This document shows positions 6,613-13,870 of a stretch of 42,203 nt of DNA, one piece after another; position 1 is the stretch's first letter; every line of letters begins with the position of its first letter. Source of the DNA: BQOK01 sp048388525 (lineage in GTDB: Bacteria; Bacillota; Clostridia; Oscillospirales; Ruminococcaceae); assembly GCF_048388525.1 (NCBI RefSeq), contig NZ_DBGCTQ010000088.1, forward strand, positions 1-42,203. Reading direction: 5' to 3'. Made by a program: the position numbers and the translations under genes. Under the pieces are notes generated by a model that was given only the letters and a program-made list of their open reading frames with translations, did no database searches and was not told where the DNA came from.

Positions 6613-9510
6613 TCAGCCCAGCAGGGTCTGCCGGTCGAGCTCGCGGTAATAGGTCATGCGCAGGCCGTCGTCCCACGAGCTGCTTGGGGATGATTCGTAC
6701 AGCAGCGCGACCCTGCCGTCGCTGAGTTCCGCGAGACAGCTGTAGGCAAACAGGGTCCCCTGGGGGGTGACGTCGTACTGATACTCCCAGTCGACCGTGT
6801 ACTTTTTCGCGCCGCCGGAGTAGGCACCGTTTTCCTTGAGAAGGCCCACAAAGATGCGGCCGTGGGTGCGGTCCTTCAGGTTCGCGCTGGAGAGCAGCAT
6901 GGCAGGGTATTCCTGCCCGTCCTTTTGGGAGCGCACCGTTCCGCTGAGGCGGATCGCCGACAGCTGGCAATTGATGCCCGCGCTGTTGTTGCCGAAGGTG
7001 CATTTTACATCGCGCCAGCTCTGCCCGCCGTCGGTGCTGGTGGCCTCGACCACCGTGCCGCCCAGGATGGAGGTATTGCGCAAAAACAGCTTGAGGCTGC
7101 CGTCCGGCATTTCCACCGGCGCCGCTTCGCTCAGGCCGTAGATCGAGGATACGCTCTCGCCGTGGGCCCAGGTGCGGCCGTTGTCGTCGCTGTAGATCAC
7201 CTCGGCTTTTGGGGAGCTTTGGTAGTACACCGGCACGATGAGCCGCCCCGCGTACTGCCCCTGCTGGAGCTGCAGCCCGCGGCCCGGGCCCAGGATGTAG
7301 TGCTGCGAGTTTTCGCGCTTGACCATGCCGGAGATGATTTTGTCGGTATGCCAGGTGCGGCCCGCGTCGTCGCTGTAAAACTGCATGATGTAGCTGGTAT
7401 TGTACAGCTGGAGCTCGGAGTCCTCGTAAAAGAGCTTCATGGGCACCGAAACGGCGGGATGGGCTGGGTCGGCGGAGCGCTGGCGAACGGTCAGCGGCTG
7501 CCCGTTTTTGTACAGCTCATAGTCCTGGCTGACCCCGTATTCCGAGAGCGCGCCCAGGGAGAGGTTGCCGTCGTCCACCGGGCGGTTTGCCAGGGAGGAG
7601 TAGGCGCGGGGCGTGCCGTTGAGATGGTAGACCGGGTACAGCCCGGATGCGTCGGGCTGGCCGTAGACATCGGCTGCATAGTCGAAGCGGCTGCGGTCGG
7701 TGTTGTTGTTGATGTTGCCGGTCTGCCCATTGGCGCTGCCCTTCAGATTCTGGCTCGAGAGCAGAAGATACTTTTTTCCGCCGATGGTGCAGAAGCCGTC
7801 GCCCCGGGCCACGGTGCGCATTTTGGTGCCGCCGGATTCGTCCGCCAGGTGTTCAAACAGACCCCCGTTCCAGGCCCAGGCATCGGCCAGAAGGAAAACG
7901 CGGCCGGTGTTCAGCGTGTCCTGGAGGATCACGGCGTCGATGAAGGAGGCGGAGCCCTGCTTATAGCCGTTTTCGTCGGCATAATCCTGCATGTGCATGG
8001 CCGCGGGCACGCTGGGCTCCAGCCAGCCCTCCATTGCGGCGTGCTGCGCGGCGGCTGGCTTTACCCGCACCGCGATGTCGATGTTCTCGGCCGAGTCGCC
8101 CCCGCTTCCGAAATTGGCGTCCACACCTGCGATCAGGTCGCCCTGGGGCGTATTCCACAAAAAGGGGATGCGGAAATGCTGCGAGCCGGTGGCATCGCCG
8201 GCAAAGAAAACGAAATCGCCGGTGCGCCGGGTGCCGGCCGTGCGCAGCAGCAGCTCCTCGTCGCTCAGGGCGCCGGAATAGATCTGGATGCTTTCGATCA
8301 GGCCGGTGAAGGGATAGCTGTCCGGGTCGTTGGAGCGGGAGGTCTTGCCCAAAAAGCCCTGGGTCCAGGTGATGGTATCGCTGAGAAAGCGGTAGTCGCT
8401 GCCTGTTTTTTCCAGCGCCGCCCCCGGCGCCCCGTTGGCGAACAGCTTATACCCGGCCTGCCGGCTGGCCGAAAAGGCCACCGTGTTCCACTCCCGCGGG
8501 TAGACCGTGCAGGAGGCGGCATAAAAGGGGGCGTCGCGGTCGCGGTATTCGAACCCCAGCAGGTTCCCGTTTTGGTAGAGATGGAAGTGGGAATTCTCGC
8601 TGCCGGGGTCGCTCACGCTGAGGAGGGACCCCACCCCGGAATGGGTGTTTTTGAACTTTACGATCACCGACAGCTCCTCCAGCGCACCCAGCTGCCCCAC
8701 CAGCCCGGGGCTGAGCGCCGGCGCGGCCTGGGGCGAAGCGATGGAGATGTTTTCGGCCGAGTAGAGGAGCTGCCCCGTGGTGGGCGCCCATTGCTCTGCG
8801 CTGAGGGCGGCCGCCTCGGCCTGGGAGAGCGCGCGCGGCACAAAGGCGGCCAGCGCAATGCGCCCCACAAAGCCCCCGGCGTTGCCCGAGCCGGTGAACC
8901 CCTCCGGCACGCCGCCGATGGTCAGGTACTGGATGTCGTTGATGGCGGCGTTCTGGTTGAACCAGGAGGCATAATCGGGATACTGGGTGGAGGTGCTGCC
9001 GTCAAAGCTGGTTACGGTTTTTGCGGTTTTGTCGGCGGGATCGGAGGCGTTTACACTGTAAACAAAGGTGTGCCAGCCGCCGGTGGCCTGCGTTCCGGCG
9101 AGGTTCGCTTTCATCCCATCCGGGAACTCGACCCGCTGCTGGTCCACCCCGGACACGGCATTCGCCAGGATTGCGCCGTAGCTTTCGGCGGAGGCGTTGC
9201 TGCCGGCGGCGAAGAGCACCTGGTTGCCGCCGCCCAGGGCCCTGTAGCGCACCAGGATCGTGCCCTGCACGCTTTGCCGCAGGCGGGTGACCTCCTGCGG
9301 GCTGCCCTGCACCGTGCGGCTGCCGTCAAAAATCTGTTCGGAACCGGAGAACACATAGGAAAAGCCGGTGTCCTGGGCTTCGCTCAAAAATGCGGCCAGA
9401 CTGGCCGGCGCGGCAAGCGCAGCCTCCGCGGCGTGCGCACAGGGGGGAACGAACAGGGCTGCGCCCAGGAACAAAAGCGCGCAGCAAAGGGACAAAAGGC
9501 GGGTCTTCAT
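6613..9510 (-). CDS. Secreted GH33 sialidase with CBM40-like lectin domain
   Basis: This 965-residue protein has a Sec signal peptide (residues 1-27, cleavage near AHA). Two concanavalin-like domains follow, at about 35-235 and 250-425; the second (SVIVKFK...HFHLYQNG...GFEYRDRD) resembles the CBM40/sialidase N-terminal lectin. The catalytic beta-propeller starts at about 435 with the arginine motif FRIP (Arg447). Asp boxes lie at 713-720 (SDDAGRTW), 774-781 (SDDNGRTW) and 825-832 (STDGGQSW); likely further catalytic residues are Arg744, Glu800, Arg811 and Tyr923. A long insertion at about 490-690 recalls the NanB/NanC group. It removes terminal sialic acid from glycoproteins or glycolipids outside the cell. 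There is no sortase motif. I chose ATG 9510, with AAAGGAG 8 bases upstream, because the GTG at 9519 overlaps that site. Confidence 0.92.
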   Translation of the reverse strand: MKTRLLSLCCALLFLGAALFVPPCAHAAEAALAAPASLAAFLSEAQDTGFSYVFSGSEQIFDGSRTVQGSPQEVTRLRQSVQGTILVRYRALGGGNQVLFAAGSNASAESYGAILANAVSGVDQQRVEFPDGMKANLAGTQATGGWHTFVYSVNASDPADKTAKTVTSFDGSTSTQYPDYASWFNQNAAINDIQYLTIGGVPEGFTGSGNAGGFVGRIALAAFVPRALSQAEAAALSAEQWAPTTGQLLYSAENISIASPQAAPALSPGLVGQLGALEELSVIVKFKNTHSGVGSLLSVSDPGSENSHFHLYQNGNLLGFEYRDRDAPFYAASCTVYPREWNTVAFSASRQAGYKLFANGAPGAALEKTGSDYRFLSDTITWTQGFLGKTSRSNDPDSYPFTGLIESIQIYSGALSDEELLLRTAGTRRTGDFVFFAGDATGSQHFRIPFLWNTPQGDLIAGVDANFGSGGDSAENIDIAVRVKPAAAQHAAMEGWLEPSVPAAMHMQDYADENGYKQGSASFIDAVILQDTLNTGRVFLLADAWAWNGGLFEHLADESGGTKMRTVARGDGFCTIGGKKYLLLSSQNLKGSANGQTGNINNNTDRSRFDYAADVYGQPDASGLYPVYHLNGTPRAYSSLANRPVDDGNLSLGALSEYGVSQDYELYKNGQPLTVRQRSADPAHPAVSVPMKLFYEDSELQLYNTSYIMQFYSDDAGRTWHTDKIISGMVKRENSQHYILGPGRGLQLQQGQYAGRLIVPVYYQSSPKAEVIYSDDNGRTWAHGESVSSIYGLSEAAPVEMPDGSLKLFLRNTSILGGTVVEATSTDGGQSWRDVKCTFGNNSAGINCQLSAIRLSGTVRSQKDGQEYPAMLLSSANLKDRTHGRIFVGLLKENGAYSGGAKKYTVDWEYQYDVTPQGTLFAYSCLAELSDGRVALLYESSPSSSWDDGLRMTYYRELDRQTLLG

Positions 9511-9603
9511 TTTTTTCACTCCTTTATAATTTTTATGATTCAGCGATACAAAACCTGTTTGAGCGCGCCCTTGGCGGCCCTGCAGGGGTGGAAAAGGGCG
9601 GCG

Positions 9604-11283
9604 TTAAAGATGGTAGTCCTGGTAAAAAGCGCCGCAGCCGGCCACGTCGTACTGCTCGCCCGAGCGCGCCGGGTATGCCCGGGTGCGGGTGCAGCGGTTG
9701 TTGCAGAACCGCGTTTCGCCCACCTGCCGCAGCGACAAAACCCGCTGATCAAAACAAAAAAACTCGTTGTCGCGGATGGTGAGCTTTGCGTGGAAAAACC
9801 AGCCGCCGGAGGAGCGGACCTTGGGGCACGCGGTGATGGGGGCCGCCCCCCACGCGGGGATATACGCGCAGTTCACAAAGCGGTTGTTTTGCAGGCAGAG
9901 CGACCGGGTGGCCCCCGATTCGTACCAATAGCACGCCTCGCCCTCCAGATAGACGGCGGCGCCCGCCGTTTCGAACAGGCAGTTTTCCACCAGCGCCTCC
10001 CGGCAGGTGAGCAGAACGCCGCGCGCGCGGTTTTTGCGGAAGGTGCAGCCGCGGATCACAACCCGGGGCGAGAGCGAAAGATTTTCCAGCACCGGGCGCT
10101 CGGGCAGAAAATCGGGCAGAGGGGCATCGAACTCGGCCAGGATGCCCTCCCTGTGCGGGCAGAGGCGTTTCAGGCGGGCGGTCCAAACCGGGCGGAGCTG
10201 TGCCCCGCCCATGAGGGCGAACTCGTCCCCCGGGCGGCCCGGCAGCGTTCCCTGCTGGCCGGGGTGGCCCCAGCCCAGCAGCAGGCTTTGGCCAGCCGGC
10301 CTGCCGCGCACGGGCGCGTAGAAGCCGTGCACGTTCACACCGTCGTCCAGCTGGCTTTCAAACCGGCATTCCTCCAGGCGGAGCTCCCCGGCGCAGTTTA
10401 CAAAATGCGTGGCGTCGGCCGCGGCTGTAAAGCAGCGGGGCGAGGCGGGGTCCGGCGCGAGATCGAACCGGGTGAGCGCGACCCCCGTGCATCGCTCGGC
10501 CAAAAAGGCCATGCCCGCGGCGTGGCGGACCGCGATGTTTTCCAGCGCCAGGTCGCTGCAGTCGGCAGCGTAAAACCCGGGATAGGTGCGGGGATGGTGA
10601 CGGAAAACCAGCCGGTTGCCCGGGCGGCTCGCCGCAAAAAAGCGCTCAGGGCCGCTCAGGGTGAGGCGCACCAGGTCGGGGGCTATGGCCTCGGCGCAAA
10701 GATCCAGCCCCCGGGTTTGCCGCGCCGTGCGGAAGTAGAGGTCGTCGGTGCCCCAGGCGGGAGCTCCGGTCTCGGCGTCCAGCTCCAGCCAGAGGTGCAG
10801 CGGGTGGCAAAAATTTTCGCCCCAAAAGACCAGCCGACCCTGCCGCACCTGCCACGGGTATTTTGCGGGGTCGATGCGCACCATCATTTCCTGCGGCTGC
10901 ACGCTCAGGATCTCGCCCTCGGAATAGGCGGGGCGCGCATAATCCAGCGAAAAGTTTTCAAGGCGCACGCCGCGGCTGGAGGCGATGTAAAACGGCAGGA
11001 TCTCGGTGTGAAAGACAAAGCGGCTGCCGCCGCCGTTGACGCAGAGGCCGTGGAACCCTTCCAGCAAAAAGGCGATCGGCCGCCGGGGCTCCGGGTCGTG
11101 GTTTGAGATGCACAGCTCCCGGCAGGGGGCGTGCCGGGGATAAAAATGATATTCCCCCGGCTCAAGGCAGAGGGTCACGCCCCGCTTTGCCCGCAGGGCT
11201 TCCAGGGCGCTTTGCAGGGCTTCCACAAGAAGGGGGCTGTTGCCCGGCACAAGGCCGAGCGCCGCGCCGCAGATCCGTTCCAT
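9604..11283 (-). CDS. GH110-like alpha-1,3-galactosidase, cytoplasmic (paralogue A)
   Basis: The 559-residue right-handed parallel beta-helix protein has the layout of GH110 enzymes, which remove alpha-1,3-linked galactose from blood-group B and linear alpha-Gal structures. Family-like blocks are VNGGGSRFVFHT (82-93), LRLEECRF...LDDGVNVHG (301-320) and a late GEACYWYESG. Asp290, Asp313 and Asp314 have the same spacing (23/24) that I recall for the catalytic Asp residues of the structurally studied GH110 enzyme, and the same spacing recurs in paralogue B (34392-36089). There is no signal peptide, so it should act on imported oligosaccharides. ATG 11283 has AAAGGAG 10 bases upstream; the longer open frame that extends toward 12627 is a shadow of the neighbour. 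Assignment rests on motifs, so a related beta-helix family remains possible. Confidence 0.75.
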   Translation of the reverse strand: MERICGAALGLVPGNSPLLVEALQSALEALRAKRGVTLCLEPGEYHFYPRHAPCRELCISNHDPEPRRPIAFLLEGFHGLCVNGGGSRFVFHTEILPFYIASSRGVRLENFSLDYARPAYSEGEILSVQPQEMMVRIDPAKYPWQVRQGRLVFWGENFCHPLHLWLELDAETGAPAWGTDDLYFRTARQTRGLDLCAEAIAPDLVRLTLSGPERFFAASRPGNRLVFRHHPRTYPGFYAADCSDLALENIAVRHAAGMAFLAERCTGVALTRFDLAPDPASPRCFTAAADATHFVNCAGELRLEECRFESQLDDGVNVHGFYAPVRGRPAGQSLLLGWGHPGQQGTLPGRPGDEFALMGGAQLRPVWTARLKRLCPHREGILAEFDAPLPDFLPERPVLENLSLSPRVVIRGCTFRKNRARGVLLTCREALVENCLFETAGAAVYLEGEACYWYESGATRSLCLQNNRFVNCAYIPAWGAAPITACPKVRSSGGWFFHAKLTIRDNEFFCFDQRVLSLRQVGETRFCNNRCTRTRAYPARSGEQYDVAGCGAFYQDYHL

Positions 11284-11302
11284 TGTTGATGGGCTCCTTT
11301 CC

Positions 11303-11328
11303 GGGGCGGCCCGCGCCGGGGCCGCCCC
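11303..11328 (-). other. GC-rich hairpin between the GH-A and GH110 genes
   Basis: A perfect 9-bp GC stem (11303-11311 with 11320-11328) with an 8-base loop fills most of the short intergenic space, just before the ribosome binding site of the GH110 gene. No T run follows, so it looks more like an RNA-stability or processing element than a terminator. Confidence 0.4.
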
Positions 11329-11336
11329 GCCTTGCT

Positions 11337-13865
11337 TTATTGCCAGACAACCCGGTCGAGCTCGATCCATTTCCCGCTGGACTGGGCGGATTTGCTGGCC
11401 GTGACAGTGAGACGCACGGTGTGCGCGCCCGGTTCCAGAGTGCCGGTGTCGTACAGCACCTGGCCCAGCTGCATTTCCGGCGCGTAGGCGTCCACGGTGG
11501 CCGCCCTGGCCCCGTCCACCGTGATGTCGGCCTTGCCGCACCAGGGGCCTTTGAGCCCGTACAGCACGGCGTTTGTGCCGGTAAAGCTGAACTCCACATG
11601 CGCTTTCCAGGTGTTGCTGGAGCTGTCGTCGCCGTGGTAGCTGCCCTCCACAGACTGGTGGTTCCACACCGAAAACTTTTTCAGATTGGGGTTGTCGTCG
11701 TTCCAGACCACCTTGTTTGCGAGCGGCTGGCCGTTCTGGCTGTCGAACAGCTCCACCTTGTCGTACTCGATCCAAACGCCGGTGGAGGCAGGATTCTTCT
11801 CCCCTGCCACCGTGAGGGTGACGGTGTGCTCGCCGTAGGGCAGCTCGCCCGTGTCGAACAGAAGCGCCTGAGCCTCGGGCGCGGGGGCGTAAGCGTCCAC
11901 CCGCACGGGCGCGCCGAAATCGACCTGCACGTCGGCCAGGCCGCACCAGTCGCCCTTGATGCCGTACAGCTTTGCGCCGGTGCCGGTGAAGGTGAATTCT
12001 GCGTAGCCGCCCGCCTCGCTGCAGGACATGTCGTCGTTGCGGTAGCTGCCGCCCGAGGCCTGTTGGTTCCAGCCCGCGCTGCAGGAGATGTAAATGGAAT
12101 CGTTGTTCAGGGTGAGAACGCCGCTTTCTTTGGCCTGGGTGGTAAAGCCGGACACGGCGCTGGAAGCGGCGCCCGCCCCGTTGCCGGCGGTTACCGCCCA
12201 GTAATAGGCTGTGCCGGGCAAAAGCTCTTCGGAGGACTGGTAGCGGACCGCCCGGCCCGTATAGGTGTCGATCACGGGGTCGGAGAGATCCGGATGCAGG
12301 GATACCACAAGCCGGTAATTCCGGGCGCCGGGCACCGGCTGCCAGGCAAACGCCTGCGCGGTGCTGGCCCGCGCTTCGCCGGCGGCGGGAAGGCTCAGCT
12401 CCGGGGCGGCCGGGGCGGCGGAATCCTGCCCGGCGGAGAAGGTGTAAACCACCACCGCTTCGCCCGGGATGTCGTTCACGAAAACGCCGCCGTTCACCGG
12501 CTGGTTCCCCGGGATGTGGTTTATGTATTGGGGAGCTGTATCCCACACGCTTTCGCCCCGCAGCACCATGGCGCTGACCGAACTGTATTGCTGGGGGACC
12601 TGAAGCGTGAGCTGGGTGGCGTCCCACTTGTTGAGCACGATTACCCGCAGGTCGGTCTGCTGCGCGTTTTCATAGGCAAAGACCCGGACCTTCTCGCCGG
12701 TGCTGGCGGCGTCCAGCTTGTTTTCCAGCACGTTTTGGTTGATGATGCGGTGGGCCAGCGCGGGACCGGTAAGCCGGACCGTATCCCCGTCCAGATACCA
12801 GCGGTCCAGATCGAACCAGCCGAAGGATTTGTTGGGGCAGCCGCTGATGGAAGCTTTGCTGGGATAATGGGAGGGCCAGCTTACAATGTAGCCGTACTGC
12901 CCGCCGTCAATGAGATCCAGCATGGCGTTGAGCAGGGCCATGCTGCCCCCCAGATCCCGCACATGGCCCTCGTCCCAATTGTCCTGCACCGGGGTCCAGC
13001 CGATGTTGCACTCGCCCAAAATGGCCTCTTTGCCCTCAATGGGAGAACCCGGCGACAGCAGGTCGTCGCCGTTTTTGTCGAAATATTTGTTCCAGCCGTA
13101 GAAGGAATAGCGATGGTCGTCGTAGGCGTCGAACGCGCCCTGTGCCGCGCTTACCAGCGTGTTGTTCCAGCCGTTCCACAGAACGTTCTGCGGCGCCCGC
13201 TGCAAAACCAGGCGGTAGTTGGGGTTGGCGCTTTTTACGATCTGCTGAAATTCGGGAAACAGGCTGCCCAGATACTGGGCGTTACCGCTGCCGCCCGCGC
13301 CGTTGTTCCAGGGCTCGTTGCCCATGTCGAAATAGCACAGCTCCACCCCCTGCGAGGCGATATACTGCGCCATGGAGGCTGTGAGCGCTTTTACCTTTTC
13401 CAGGGGGGCCTCGCCGCCGAAGGCGTCCAGCGATTCGATGGGGATCATGACGAAGGGCACGATCCCATTTTTTTTGCAGAAGGCGATAAACTCTTCCAGC
13501 CCGAACGTGCCGGCGGCATCGCGGCTGTTCAGCCCGCCCCAATAGCGGTTTTCAGACAGGGGGCGGCCGGTTTCCCAATCAAAGGCCCAGGCATCGTAGC
13601 CCCACCGCATCATGCTGAGCTCGCCGGCAAAAAAGCTTTGCTCCATCCAGTTTCCGTTGGCCTGCCACATCTCGTCGCTCACCATGGACATCTCGATGTT
13701 GGCGCCCACGCTGCGCGCACCGGCAAGCGGTGCGGCGCTTTGGCCGTTCACCGAAACCGTTACCTGCGCCGGGCCCGCCGCCCGGGCGGGAAGAGCCGGG
13801 ACAGCGGCCGCAAGGGTTAGAAAACAGGCGGCAAGGGCAACGGCCTTTCGAAGGGTTCGATCCAT
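11337..13865 (-). CDS. Secreted clan GH-A glycoside hydrolase with FN3-like and tandem C-terminal modules, family unassigned
   Basis: The 842-residue protein has a signal peptide (1-29), a TIM-barrel-like catalytic region (about 35-390), a short beta-sandwich (390-480), a fibronectin-III-like domain (about 483-585) and two similar modules of about 125-130 residues (586-718 and 719-842). The barrel shows FDMGNEPW with the likely acid/base Glu184 and AILGECNIGW with the likely nucleophile Glu285, about 100 residues apart as in clan GH-A (GH39, GH51, GH79 and relatives). The tandem modules share the patterns FTGT.AKLYGIKG.WCG.AD and GEHTVTLTV...WIE.D, suggesting carbohydrate binding. It follows the GH129-like gene by 5 bases. 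In this context it may release glycans from mucin or glycolipids outside the cell. I cannot place it in a known family from motifs alone. Confidence 0.72.
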   Translation of the reverse strand: MDRTLRKAVALAACFLTLAAAVPALPARAAGPAQVTVSVNGQSAAPLAGARSVGANIEMSMVSDEMWQANGNWMEQSFFAGELSMMRWGYDAWAFDWETGRPLSENRYWGGLNSRDAAGTFGLEEFIAFCKKNGIVPFVMIPIESLDAFGGEAPLEKVKALTASMAQYIASQGVELCYFDMGNEPWNNGAGGSGNAQYLGSLFPEFQQIVKSANPNYRLVLQRAPQNVLWNGWNNTLVSAAQGAFDAYDDHRYSFYGWNKYFDKNGDDLLSPGSPIEGKEAILGECNIGWTPVQDNWDEGHVRDLGGSMALLNAMLDLIDGGQYGYIVSWPSHYPSKASISGCPNKSFGWFDLDRWYLDGDTVRLTGPALAHRIINQNVLENKLDAASTGEKVRVFAYENAQQTDLRVIVLNKWDATQLTLQVPQQYSSVSAMVLRGESVWDTAPQYINHIPGNQPVNGGVFVNDIPGEAVVVYTFSAGQDSAAPAAPELSLPAAGEARASTAQAFAWQPVPGARNYRLVVSLHPDLSDPVIDTYTGRAVRYQSSEELLPGTAYYWAVTAGNGAGAASSAVSGFTTQAKESGVLTLNNDSIYISCSAGWNQQASGGSYRNDDMSCSEAGGYAEFTFTGTGAKLYGIKGDWCGLADVQVDFGAPVRVDAYAPAPEAQALLFDTGELPYGEHTVTLTVAGEKNPASTGVWIEYDKVELFDSQNGQPLANKVVWNDDNPNLKKFSVWNHQSVEGSYHGDDSSSNTWKAHVEFSFTGTNAVLYGLKGPWCGKADITVDGARAATVDAYAPEMQLGQVLYDTGTLEPGAHTVRLTVTASKSAQSSGKWIELDRVVWQ

Positions 13866-13870
13866 ACTTG

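Noticed and set aside
9519..9560. TTGTAT/TATAAA promoter-like pair before the sialidase gene on the - strand
   Set aside because: The -10 box directly abuts the GGAG, so transcription starting there would lose the ribosome binding site.
6862..11106. Open frame of over 1400 codons on the + strand opposite the sialidase and GH110A genes
   Set aside because: It is a GC-rich antisense shadow: low-complexity Gly/Ala/Arg/Val-rich translation, no ribosome binding site and no domain, while the - strand frames carry clear family motifs.
9604..12627. A 1007-residue version of GH110A starting at 12627
   Set aside because: The first 450 or so residues are Arg/Gly/Pro-rich shadow of the GH-A gene; beta-helix sequence begins at ATG 11283, which has its own ribosome binding site.
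11103..13820. Long + strand open frame opposite the GH-A gene, and similar ones at 14585-17368 and 5356-6396
   Set aside because: They mirror real - strand genes codon by codon and show no recognisable protein features.
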